Origin: Heterotrichella gracilis | Lineage: Eukaryota > Sar > Xanthophyceae > Tribonematales > Xanthonemataceae | Length of the DNA: 64,000 nt | Assembly: GCA_032358255.1 (NCBI GenBank) | Contig: JAULBX010030263.1 | Location: 248,001 to 312,000 of the forward strand | Direction of reading: 5' to 3' | Shown: piece by piece, positions 33,748 to 45,047 of the stretch | Layout: every line of letters starts with the position of its first letter | How positions within the stretch are numbered: the stretch's first letter is position 1 | Program-made: the position numbers and the translations under genes | Notes under the pieces: model-generated | What the model saw: only the letters and a program-made list of their open reading frames with translations | Told to the model about the DNA's origin: nothing | Databases searched by the model: none

Positions 33748-35525
33748 ATGGCCCGCAGCATGTGGTCCATCCTGGCCATCACCCTCCTCCTTGCCGGGTG
33801 CGAGCAAGCCCGGGCTGTCACCGATGCTGACGTGCTCAACTTTGCACTCAACCTTGAGTACCTAGAGGCCCAGTTCTACTCCTGCGCTGCCTTTGGCCAT
33901 GGGCTGAGTGCTGCTGACAGGGGCAACGGCCCAGCACCCAAGGGCTGCATGAAGGCCAAGCTGTCAAAGGATGCACAGGTGAATATCTAGAATACCCACC
34001 CGGCCAAGGAAGGACGCGATAGGCTTGCATTTTTTGCATTGAATGCGCTGATAAATAACTTGTGTTGTTACCAAAAACTACTTTGACAAAAGCTTTGTTG
34101 TTGTTGGTGTAACCGGTGCTGGATAGTACCCACTGGTGGGATCATCTGCAATGCTGGTGAATGGTTGCATGCTCACATTATGATAAGATGAACCTCTGGC
34201 CCACCACATCCCAACCCAGCTCCCAACCTCACCCCAAACCTCCAACAACACTAGGCCAACCCCACCCCATCCCCGCTTCACAGGAATACGCATCAGAGAT
34301 CGCCATCCACGAAATCGCACACGTCAAGTTCCTGCGTTCAGCACTCGGCAAGGCTGCCGTGGCCTCACCAGAGATTGACATTGGCGCCGCCTTCTCCGCT
34401 GCCGCCAACGCCGCCCTCAACACCACCCTCAAGCCAGCCTTCTCCCCCTACTCCGGTGACCTCCCCTTCTACTTCGGCGCGTTCATCTTTGAGGATGTGG
34501 GTGCCACCGCCTACAAGGGAGCAGGTGAGAACCCTTGCAATACCCTAGTCTCCTGTGTGGAGCAATATGACTAGAGTGGCAATGATGCCGGGTAGAAACT
34601 GCGTAAAAGAAGATATTGTTATCCAATTTATCGCACTAAAATGTGGTGTCAGTTTTTGTACCCCTTGGGTGACCGTGCTGCGCAGCGAGCGCTGCATCAT
34701 GCAAAGCACTTCACCTCCTGCCCTCCTAACCCGCCACCCTTTCCCCCCCTGCAGCCAAGCTGATCCAGAACAAGGTGTATCTGGAGGCAGCCGCCGGCAT
34801 CCTGGCCGTGGAGGCGTACCACGCTGGCGTGATCCGCAGCATCCTCATGCCCCTGAGGGAGAAGAAGGTGGCACCCTATGGCGCCAGCGTGTGGACCATC
34901 ATCACCGCCATCTCCAACCTCAGGGACTCTCTGGACGGGAAGACGGTGAGTGGAAAACAGGATAGCATGTCAGAAGGGTGTACACTGTGCAGCAATGATT
35001 CATGCGGTTGTCCAGTACATTATCAGTCAGCCCTGTATGCCTTGCGCCAGCTGATGCTGTCCTGGTATGTTTTCGTAACCATCCCTGCACAAGGTGGATT
35101 TATGCAGCTAGGTCATGCTATGCATCCTGAGAAATATTCCCACTTTTGCACACCCCTGTGACTTATCATCATGATGGGATTATAAAATCAGTTGTCAGAA
35201 TATACACACCTCTTTCCCCCGTTCGCCCGCACTGCAACTTCCTTGCATCGCATGATTATGATAAGCTAACCCTCTTCCACCCTTTGTCCCGCAGGACGAT
35301 GACCTGGGCATCTACCGCAGCAAGCAGAACACCGAGAAGACCTTCACATGGCTCGATAGCGTCATCAACAAGAAGCGCGACTACATCCCCACTTCAGTCC
35401 TGGTCCCCACCGACGCCAATGCCATCATCTACTCCCGGTCAGTGGATCAAGTGCTCAAGATCGTGTATGGCGGGGCCAAGCCAGGGCTCTTCTTCCCCAA
35501 GGGGTTGAACGGGCTTATCAAGTAG
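33748..35525 (+). CDS. desiccation-related protein, ferritin-like (DRP2)
   Basis: Tandem paralog of DRP1 in the PCC13-62/Ferritin_2 family. Four exons (33748-33978, 34284-34524, 34755-34945, 35295-35525) with the same phases also give 297 residues. A nine-base shorter first exon is balanced by a nine-base longer last one. Signal peptide MARSMWSILAITLLLAGCEQ is followed by LNFALNLEYLEAQFYSCAA, EIAIHEIAHVKFLRSALG, AAAGILAVEAYHAGVIRSIL, PTSVLVPTDANAIIYSRS and PGLFFPKGLNG. The shared promoter block and 5' UTR intron with DRP1 suggest co-regulation. Role in dehydration tolerance is inferred from the family only. Confidence 0.92.
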
Positions 35526-36189
35526 GGAGGGTAACGTATGTAGATGTGCTGAGGGGTTGTCACCTTCCAGTGGCAACTTTGGAGTGCACCTACAAGCACA
35601 GCGTTTGGGTCATGCTGGGGTCAATTGCAATGGCTATCGCTGGCCGAGTGGCTGGGCTTGTGGATCCTCTACTTCGCAAGGGGTAATTACACTGTTTTCT
35701 GCTACTTATAAAACGGGGAGCACTGCTCATCAACAGTGTTGAATGTGTGCCAGCAGCAACTGTTTCCACACTCTATGCATTCTTTTTCAACAGGCTAGAA
35801 CTGTCACGAGAGCGCTGTGCCCAATCGATGAGAGTTTGCATAGTGAGACTTCTCTTTTCAGGTTACATTTGTCCCAGCGCAGGGTTTTTTTTTGAAAATG
35901 TGCCCTTTTCCAGCGCCCTTCCAATGACTATTTGCATGGACTTGTACATTGCTTGTGCACAAGTTTTTAGTCTAATATTGCTTATAACTAATTTCTTCAA
36001 GGGTGTAGCCAGTGCGCATGTTGAAAGGGAAATATTTGCAAGTTTTCCCGCCGTTGATCAGCGCATATTATGTTGAAACAAGAAATATAGCCAGGTTACC
36101 CGCATAGCCTGACGGGCGTTTGTCAGTAACTGTTGCTACCCCAAGTATTACACCTGGCTGTAAATACTTACACATTCTCTGATAATTTA

Positions 36190-36218
36190 TGCCATGGACA
36201 ATTAAATTGTCCATGGCA
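36190..36218. repeat. perfect 13-bp inverted repeat
   Basis: TGCCATGGACAAT, spacer TAA, ATTGTCCATGGCA. It is in the spacer between DRP2 and the acetyltransferase. Not followed by a clear T-run, so terminator function is not supported. Confidence 0.85.
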
Positions 36219-37106
36219 ATTACTAATGTACTTCAAATCATTCCATTGTTTGTATCATACCTGTGAATCAGAATTATTCTGACAAACGGCGTCCACAAAT
36301 TGCATTTGAAGTTGCTGCAGCCATGACACACTATCATTTGATAGAAGACATGACATTATCCCTTGTTAAAAACAAAAAAAAAATGAAAGCCTGCGGCAGC
36401 CGCAAGATGCGTAATTTTGGAAATATCCCGAGGAGGCATCAGCTGTGGTTAAGCAATTATTCCCTTTCTCTTTTATTGCCGACCAGGAGGATTACATTGA
36501 AATGCATGTCTCTGCTTCACAACATTGGCAATTATTGCGCACCAGGTCCGGGTGACCAGCCAGCCTGTGGCATTGTCTGAACTCAAATTCCAACTGTTGC
36601 AGTGCAAGCATGTATCTACTCTAGCAAGCTTCCAATAGCAGACATGGCCGCGCATGTCACCTCAGGTGGGGGGAGCAACACAGTATTCTAGTACAACATG
36701 CAGCCGCTGCGCATAATGTTAGCATAATGGATATGGTGTAAAACGTGATCTGAAGCAACCTTTTCCATCGCGCACTGGCGCCAAACAATGTTAACTCAGT
36801 GCAGTAGTTTCCACAATTTGTAAGCGCTAAAATTAGATAGGTCCATGCCAGGGTCCATGTCTTGCAAGAAAAAGCCTGCAGACTGCACCTGCTGGTATCT
36901 GAAATATGTAAGATACCACCCCATAGTGATAGGCTGCTGTCAACTGTACTTGTTCCCACTGCCGCTTTGGGGCCAGACCCGCAATTATCCTCATCATTGC
37001 AACGCCGCAATCAATTTGACTCAATCCTCCCCTTGCGTGATCAGGGTCTGCCGCAGAGTGGTACAACTGCATATGCCATACGGTTTGGATCGCGTCCACT
37101 ACGGCT

Positions 37107-37260
37107 GATTGGATATGATTGGATCTGATTGGATCACGACCCCTGCCCCAGCGTTCATTGGATATGATTGAACCTGGTTGACATGATTGATCTGCGTCCT
37201 GCTAAGGGCAAGTGGATCTGATCGGATCAGTCCAAAAGGGCCGACTGAGTTTGATTGGAT
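37107..37260. repeat. GATTGGAT motif cluster
   Basis: GATTGGATATGATTGGATCT followed by GATTGGATC, then further ATTGGATATGATTG and TTGATTGGATTG copies within 150 bp. A degenerate short tandem repeat with no coding signal. Confidence 0.6.
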
Positions 37261-37813
37261 TGCAGCCGCTGAAAGGACCACCACCCGCTGCAGCTGGTTT
37301 GCTGATTGAAGTATCAGGGATGCCCACTGGCTGATCATCCATGCGCATCACTGCTGGGAACCAACTTAGACTGGTGTCGCCCACTTCGCCACAACCCCTT
37401 GCGTGGATAGGTTAGTTGGTTGGTTTCAACTGGTTGCAACCATCGCTTCATTACAGGATTTGAGCCCTGGTTGGTCATCAGAGCTGCAGCCTAAGCAGTA
37501 CTCGACGGCCTGCAGTGAGTGATTGCAAGTAATCGATATGGGGACCATTGGATGGCCATATGACAGTCATTGTAGGTCCATCCCACTCAAGGGATACATG
37601 AACTGTGAGTCTGATGCTTTATTCTATCAATATTAGCAACCTGCAAATGACGAGTTAGGAAAGCATGATGTCATGTGTGGTTTGTTAACTACTGGATCTT
37701 GGATTTTCCGCATTCTAGGGCGGCATAAGCCTGCCCCCCACCTGTGCAATGGCGCCAGCATGCCTGGCTGCACTGCTAGATACATGCTGCGTGTAGACTG
37801 CCTGGCAGAACAC

Positions 37814-40169
37814 TCAAAACAAAAAGACTAAATGTGTCTCACCAATTTGCGAGTCCTCCATCTCAACGTCTGCGTTAGGGTCTGCGCTAGGGTCTTCAGG
37901 GTCGTCCCACTCCTCAAACCCTAGACCTAGGTACAGCTGGCGGGCGGCCTGCAAGGGGAGGGAGGCACTGAGTCCATGATTCAGGGTTCAGGGTTTAGGC
38001 TTTAGGCCTAGGTACAGCTGAAGAAAGGGCAGCAATGGGGGACTAGCTCATTCCCAGCCAAGGAACTGCTGGCTCAGCCTGTTCATGCATGTATATGCCA
38101 GCTGAGTTTGCAGGCCTCCCCAAAAATTGGGAAGCGCTCGCGAGTTGCCTATGGCTTGTAAGGACTGCCGCGGGCATTTCATCATCATTCAACTTGACAT
38201 TGCACACACCTGCGCGCATGCACTTACCCAATGTATATGCATGGACCTAAGCGCATGCCTATGGCGCATGCGCGCGCTTGACAACAGCAAGATGGTGGTA
38301 CATGTGTCCAACTTGTGGAATGTTTGGAGGGGTGGTACATGTGTAGAATGTGCACTGCTGGCCAAGAGAAAACAAGCAGCTGTAAGCAAGCAGACATTTG
38401 ACTGGCACAAGTAACATGGGCACTGCTTCCAACCGCCTTGGTATATGGTGGCACTACATGTGCGAGATGCATCACAAAACCCTAAAGTGAGGAAGCCAAC
38501 AACAACAGAGGGTTGCTGTAATGGCACCTGAAAAACGTGTTAGCAATCCTAGGTGAAGTATTACGGGTGATGGCCCACACCTGGTTGTTGGCTTCCACGT
38601 GTGTGAACACGCGCTGCGCCCCAATCTGGATCTGACACAAAGCCAGCGTTTCCTTCATGAGGGTTTTCCCGATGCCCCTGCCCCGCCACTCCTCCCGCAC
38701 CACCACATTCAGCACGTAGGCGGCGCCCAGGTCGGCCTGAAGGGGACCACATGCGTTGAAACACCCTGGGTAGGGTTTTGCAACATACACTCAACTGAGC
38801 CATGGCCAACAAGCGGCATAGACAGTGTCAGGTCACTTGAGAACAGTTCCAGGCCGATTTGTATGATAGATGCAATTTCTAATAAACCCATGAAAAGGCT
38901 TCCTAGTCTCAACCAACAACCAGATGCTTCCCTGGGGCAGGAGGAGATTATGTAGGGTTAAGGGTTTAGGGAGCACGCCCTGCCTGTGGCACTCCCCGTG
39001 CCTGCCCCTTGACTGCCCGTTGGCGGCGCCCCCCTGGCAGTCGTAGGTGGCCGCACATTCAGGGTGAAGAGACTGTTTAGGGTATAGGGTTCAGAATTTA
39101 GGGTTGAAGGAGCACGTCCTACCTGTGGCACTCCCGTTGGCGGCAATCCCCGGGCAGTGGCAGGCGGCCGCACATCCAAGGTAGCCACCACATTCGATAC
39201 GGAGGGCAGGTCATGTGCCACCGCCACCAGGCAGATGGTGCCGGGCATGAGGCCAACCGCTGGAAGCGTGCGGATCTTCAGGGACTCGAATTCCTTGTTG
39301 GCAAACTGCACTTTCTGGAACTCGGCGATGCGGTTGAAGGGCTGGTTCTGCGCAGGGAGTTGGGGTGGGGGTTGAGTGGAGGGTTGAAGGTTAGGGTAAT
39401 GGCCCAGCGTGGAGGGGTTGGGCTGAGGCATTGTGGACTGTTCCACCTGTAGGGTTTTAAGGTCCTACAACCAAACATACAACCCCAGCATGCTTTGTAA
39501 ATGTTGGCCCAAATGGTTTCATTCGTACATTTGCTAAGATTTAGGGAATGCAGCGCTGCCCACAGCCCATTTAGCACATTTCTGCTCTGATGCAGAGCTA
39601 CCACTGTGCCCGCCTCATAGAATGCCTCCGCCCGCAGCTGCAAAAGCTGCCTAGGGTTCACCGACTAGGGCTTTTCCTAGTGCGCCGTACAACCTGCCAC
39701 GCTCAGTGGAGACGTAGGCACAGGCTCCCAGGATAGGGATGTGGGGTGGGTAGGAGTGTGGAGTGCAGCGGTGCTCACAACACTAGCGTTGGTCATGCTG
39801 TATGACAAGTTGGGTAGGGATTAGGTTCACTGTTCAAGGCTTGAAGGATCCCGCGTTGCGCACCTCATAGAACGCTTCCGCCCGCAGCTGCGACACCTGC
39901 CATAGCTCGCTCCGTCCTGCTGCCCGCCGTATCTCCACCGCCTGGGCGACACCTGGCACCGCCTCTGCCACCTCCCCCCAGGGCCCTGCCCCCAATGCAT
40001 GTACTAGCCCTTGCCGGCATCGGTGTATGCGCCGATGAGGGGTAAGGCATGGGATGTGGGTGGCTTGGTGGGGGCAGGGGAGGTGGCGAGGTGAGGGGAG
40101 GCGGGTGTGGGGGTGTGGCAGCGAGGTGCTGGGGATTGGCTGAGCTGATGCAGCCATGGTGGGGCGCAT
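37814..40169 (-). CDS. GNAT-family N-acetyltransferase, probably plastid
   Basis: Acetyl-CoA-dependent acetyltransferase; substrate unknown (protein N-terminus/lysine or small molecule). Four in-phase exons, 39864-40169, 39123-39347, 38581-38736 and 37814-37948, give about 273 residues. Visible parts: SQLRAEAFYENQPFNRIAEF, TICLVAVAHDLPSVSNVVAT, LDVRPPATARGLPPTG, then AYVLNVVVREEWRGRGIGKT with the acetyl-CoA motif RGRGIG, VFTHVEANNQAARQLYLGLG, and an acidic tail. The N-terminus is Ser/Pro/His/Arg-rich without acidic residues, so plastid targeting is plausible. The start could be 40169, 40157 or upstream at 40286. The last exon is read through to TGA; splicing at GGTGAGAC to a further exon is possible. 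Confidence 0.78.
38974..39180. repeat. echo of acetyltransferase exon 2 end
   Basis: The exon 2 end with donor (39107-39180) has a worn copy at 38974-39061, 120 bp into the intron. On the coding strand the two read LDVRPPATARGLPPTG and LNVRPPTTARGAPPTG. Both flanks carry TTTAGGG-type tracts. Confidence 0.85.
39607..39900. repeat. echo of acetyltransferase exon 1 end
   Basis: GCCTCATAGAATGCCTCCGC followed by CCGCAGCTGC at 39607-39650 copies the real exon 1 donor region at 39857-39900, 250 bp away. It reads LQLRAEAFYEA against SQLRAEAFYEV. The donor GT of the copy has changed to GC. Confidence 0.85.
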
Positions 40170-42339
40170 GTAGGGTCTCCGTAGGGTTTGAGCTAGGTTT
40201 GAGCAAAAAAACCCTGTGGTGGTGGTGCTGTGCTGTGCTGTGGCGTAACAGGTTATTGGCTGTTGAGGTGGGGTCGGTGGTTGCAATAGCTGTGACAGAG
40301 ATGGAGTTCAATGGTCAAGGATGGACTTCAATGACATTCAGATCTCAGGGCTACCTTTGGCTCCGCCACACACACAAGTGGTGCTGTGCCGGCAGTGCTT
40401 CCCCTCCTCCGAACTCCTTTGCCACAGCGGTATCACAACCGCACTGAGTGTAGCAGCATGGCCAGTGGTGGTGTACTGGGCCCGGTGTTTTGGGGGCCAG
40501 TACTGCTCCGATGCCTCGATGGGCTAGGCATGGGCACCATGGCTGTGCTACTGCTGTAAAAAGGCTATGCGCACCCTGGCCGGGGCTGTAACTGTGGCTG
40601 CGGCTGTGGGGCTGTATGGCTGTGCGTGTGAAGGTCGCCTCTAGGCGCAGCGGCTGCCCTTCTGTAGGGTGTGTCCCCTTTTGCAGTGGCCTAATTAGGT
40701 GGAGTGGACCTGAAAGGGGTAGGCCTCGTGGTTAGAAAGAGGCAAAAATGGGTCGTGCAAAGGGTGAGTGGGTACCATGATACCACGCTTGGGGTTGGTG
40801 TGTGCTTGTGGTGTGGGTGGAGACGTGGCTGTGAGTCTGAGGCAACCAACGCACAAACTTGGCCAAGTGGTTCCTGCCAATGTGTGTAGCTACGTGCTCA
40901 ATTCACCATAGGCTACTCAACATGGTCCAGAGAGTGCAAGGGCAGTCTGCTGGTGCCGACCTGCCTAGCTATGAGCATGCATGTACTACCACACATATGT
41001 GGCGAAAATGCATGCATACAGGAACTGCCTTGCTACAAAGGAGCACGAACCAGCTGGAGACATTCAGCTTTATGAATACAACGTACTAGGCTCAGCACAC
41101 GTATCGTTGCTTTGTCAGACAAGCACCCAAGTACAGCACCCACATGTCTTTTGCTCCGTGACGCTCAGCCCCCAAGCAGTGTTTGCGAAGCTAGGTGCGT
41201 CCTTGCGTCTTTCACAAGAGTATATGTTCAATAGGTAGCATCGAACCTTCAGGGCATGCAAGCAGGCAGATGTGTGTGCAGTACTTCCTTGGCATGCCAG
41301 CACGAGTACACGGATGCGGCGATGCAATCTGCACCAAGGCAATGGTTCGGTGCTGGCCGTGTCTGCTGTAGAAGGTAAAGACGTGCACCGGGAAGGCTTC
41401 GGGATAGTGTTACTGCTTGCGAGACACTACTCTTGGAGGGAAAGCTTCTCTGCTTGCACATGTGAGATAAGTGCTGACTAGGCGGCCTGTCACCCCCCCT
41501 TTGCCTCCTAGGGACAACCCACCGTGGGCCCCACCTTGCAGGCAGGTGGAAGATGTCCTGGGTTGTGGGCTTCTTACTTCGCTTAAGCGACCCAAGTATG
41601 CCCAACCCTACGTACTGCTCCCACCCAACTTCAGGACAAGGCATGCACCCGCCATGCCATGCCATCACGGCATGGCGCATGGCATGGCGCAACTTGCCCC
41701 GGGGGTTTGGTGCCCTAACAGAGCCAATCAGTCATGCTCACGTGTTCACGAAACCAGCGACCGCCCACTGTGATTCCTGAAGCAACGCCCTGCCTGGGCA
41801 GCCTCCTGCTTGGTCCTCGCCGCCAACCCTTTTGAAGGGTTTCAGCACGTGGGGTTGCACCTGGCAAACTGGCCAAGGGAGGGGCCATCACCTGCCAACC
41901 GACTTTAGTATCGGCCACTGTGCATGTGCTTCAACAGCAAACAATTGAAGACAAAGGACATTACTAACACAGGAAGATCTGCCAACGCAGTGTGCGTGCT
42001 CCAACGCTACGCGCATCGCCAAAAAACCCTAAACATTTGCTAACCCTAAACCCTAAACAGCACCATCAGCCGGCGAAGCTGGTGCAGGTTCAAAACACAG
42101 TTCGTTGTAAACACGTTTCCAAGCAAGGCATACCGCGCCCACACGCTGCCTGCTCAACGGCACCGCTCACCAGGGCCCAACTGCGGTCCTCACCAACGCA
42201 TCGCACTTTTTATTCGACCTACAGTAGCCCAAGTTCTGGCCAGAGCTCAGGTGCAAACCCCACCAGCAGTATTGAACCCCACACCCCATCAGTCCCCTCC
42301 AAACCCTAAACCCTGAACCCTAAGCAGCCCCCCTACCCC
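40170..42339. other. spacer, no recognised gene
   Basis: No conserved protein seen. It contains an inverted repeat made of GCCATG units at 41651-41690 (CGCCATGCC pairs with GGCATGGCG) and AAACCCTAAAC tracts at 42025-42060 and 42298-42322, the second directly downstream of the lumazine synthase stop. Confidence 0.5.
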
Positions 42340-43846
42340 TCACCAGGGCCCCGCAGCCACCCCCGCCCCCCGGAGCTGCTTCATGAGGCTGGCCATCTCA
42401 ACAGCGGTGGCGGCAGCCTCCCCACCCTTGTTGCCCACCTTGCCACCAGCACGGTCAAGCGCCTGCGAGAGGGGGAAGGGGGGGGGTCCGGTGGATCGCA
42501 GACGTGTGGACCATGCAGCGATACTCACAAGTCTAGAGTAGGGCAGCAAGCACCCAGCCAGCCTCAGCAAAGGGCATGTCAGCTGGCGACATACTTCAAA
42601 ATCTGAGCGCAGACCGCACCACCAACTCACAAGCCACAACCAACCCCAACCACCACACCTCCATTCCACACACAGGTACCGCCTGCTGCAGCATCAGCGT
42701 GTGCACCCAGTCAGCGGCGGCGTATTATCCTGCTGAGGGTTGGTGTCTGCCACGCACCTGGTCCATGGTGTCGCACGTGAGCACGCCAAAGATGACGGGC
42801 ACGCCGCTGTCGGTGCTTGCGTTCAGCACCCCACTGGTGGCGCCAGACACCACCGCCTCATAGTGGGTGGTGGCCCCACGCACCACGGTGCCGATGGCTA
42901 CCACTGCGTCATACTTGCCGCTCTTGGCCATGGCCTTGGCCACCACGGGGAGCTCGAACGCCCCCGGTACCCACGCCACCTGCACCCCAGAGGCTGGGTT
43001 GGTACTTTTTCAGGGCATATGCATATGCAAGAACATGGGGGTCTAGAGGTACTGGAGGGTTTGAACCTAATTAGGGGTGCAAACAAGGAGGGTGATGGTG
43101 GGGTTTTAGCAGGCAGTGCGGAGGGGGCGTTGAGCGCTGTCTGTCTACCGAAAAAACGTTTACTACGTTTTTCACTTATGCTGCGTATCCCCAACAGTGC
43201 AACCCCTGACAACGACTGCACCTTGAAATTCAAAGTATTTTAAGGTGCACCTTTTGACAGGGGTTTGACCATTGGGGGGATATGCAGGATGAGTGAAAAA
43301 CTCAGCATACATTTTTTTGCGTTTCAAGTATTTAGGCGCCCATATAGACCTGCATGGCCAGTAATAAGCGCCCGCAGGTGCTGATGGGTCCGTACATGTT
43401 GCATCCTTCCGAAACGGCTGCCAGTGGAAAGCGATGGCAGCAGCTTTAATAAGATGCAAACGAGGGGGTCATGTGGCGTCTGTAGGGCTTGCCATCAATC
43501 ATGCTTAATATCGGGAGCAGCGCGTTCCTTGGAATCCGCCCCGCCCACTTATAAGTATATAAATATTGCTGTATGGAGGCAACTGCCTAAGCCTTAGGCT
43601 AAGCAGTAGATAAGGATAAGGGATTAAGATAAGAGTGGTCACTCACCTCAATGTCCTCTAGCTTTGCCCCGTGCCTTTGAAACGTGTCTAGCGCGCCCTC
43701 CAGGAGGAGTTTGTTGATCAGGTCGTTGAAACGGCCCACCACCACGCCGTATTTGAAGCCGTCTGACACCAGGCTGCCGTGGTAGGTGGTGGGGGATGCG
43801 GAGGCTGCGGTGGGTATCCGCCGCCTAGACGAGCATGGCGACCGAG
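42340..43846 (-). CDS. 6,7-dimethyl-8-ribityllumazine synthase (first exon unresolved)
   Basis: Penultimate enzyme of riboflavin synthesis. It condenses 5-amino-6-ribitylamino-uracil with 3,4-dihydroxy-2-butanone 4-phosphate; plastid-located in plants. Three certain exons (43647-43846, 42758-42979, 42340-42462) encode the whole catalytic domain: GSLVSDGFKYGVVVGRFNDL, LLLEGALDTFQRHGAKLEDI, VAWVPGAFELPVVAKAMA, VVAIGTVVRGATTHYEAVVS (with the catalytic His of TTHYE), TSGVLNASTDSGVPVIFGVL, TCDTMDQALDRAGGKVGNKG and EAAATAVEMASLMKQL. The first listed exon begins in phase 1 after an acceptor and reads Ser/Arg/Ala-rich, so an upstream exon must supply the start and the rest of the transit peptide. Candidates begin at ATG 44263 (MTSLLGTSQTVPVCSTSTSR) or 44563 (MMAASSCENG); neither gives a clean donor in the right phase. 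Confidence 0.9.
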
Positions 43847-44263
43847 CTGTGGGTACACAGAAGTGTCAAAAGCCACACAAGGTCCAGTTAGGGGTGTTGG
43901 AGTGCTGATTGCTGTCGTTAATGCGCGCACAAGGAGTGCTGGGGTGGGTATATGCACGGTTGCATCTGCAATGCATGCATTCGTGCACTGAGCAAGGTCA
44001 AGGAGGAGAAGCAATACTAAGGGCAGACGATGTTCCAAGACACTCTCGAAGTGAGCAGCACGTTCGAGGATATGATGCAGGCCACAGTGCAAAGGTAACG
44101 GACCTAACCGGAGCACGCTGGGTGGTGGCCTCGCAGACTGGAATGGCTGCCATGCCCCGCCGCCGCGACTCGGGCTTGCTGCGGCAACTTTGCAGTTTGT
44201 TTGGCGACTGGTGCTTGTCGAGCAGACTGGCACAGTCTGACTTGTGCCGAGTAACGAAGTCAT

Positions 44264-45047
44264 GACGCTTGTGCTGGAATGATGATTGAATTTAGGCAGT
44301 GAGCCAGGCCCGCTGGTTTGTGAGTGCCTTGTGTCTGAGCGGGGCCTGGCAACGTTAGAAGATAGGAAGAAGTAGTCTAATGCCTGAACGAAGGTTCTGT
44401 TTTCACTCTTCCACACTCTGATGCCAGAGCAAACGGCGGGCCAGCCGCCAACAGGGCGGCATAACGGCGGTACACCGCCGCCCTCCTGAGTGGCATGTGC
44501 TTTTATCAGACGGCTAGGACCACAGGACCCACTTCCGTTCTCACACGAACTTGCTGCCATCATCGTAGTCCGTTGCGCGCAGGATCCAACCTATAGGCCG
44601 TATATGTGTTTATGCATGCATGCATGCAACGGCAAATCGCGAGTAAAGTAACCGACAGCAACCTGCAACAGCAACAAAGTCTACAGCAACACAGTAGTGC
44701 TTTCTTTCGTGTAACCTACTTTTACGGCCTCTGGACGTCTCACTGTACTGTTGAAACACTTCTACCGTACAATCGCCCAGTTTCAGTCCCATCCATTCGA
44801 CCGAAGACTGCAGCAACATATATGTCTGACATTGTCGACAGGCAGGAGTGGTATTCTAGCGTTTTCTAGCCACCCTTTGAGGACAGCTTTTGTTTACTTG
44901 CAACGGACAGGTTGACACGGCGCTTTCCGCGTGCGCGTGTGTACATCCGTGACCAAGCCGACTGGTTGGCAGCCACAGCCGCAACCAGCGCTTTCAAAGC
45001 AGGAACCCTTGCATGGCAGCGTAGCCTGGCAACCACTCGCAGCAGCC
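44264..45047. promoter_or_regulatory. divergent region, lumazine synthase / helicase
   Basis: The two genes point away from each other, so this stretch should hold both 5' regions. It includes a GC-rich hairpin (GGGCGGC...GCCGCCC, 44453-44482) and a possible first exon of lumazine synthase ending near 44563. No clear TATA box. Confidence 0.45.

Larger units (their letters stand above)
35526..37813. other. spacer, no recognised gene
   Basis: AT-richer than the surrounding genes. It holds a perfect 13-bp inverted repeat (36190-36218) and a cluster of GATTGGAT motifs (37107-37260). No frame looks like a conserved protein. Confidence 0.5.
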
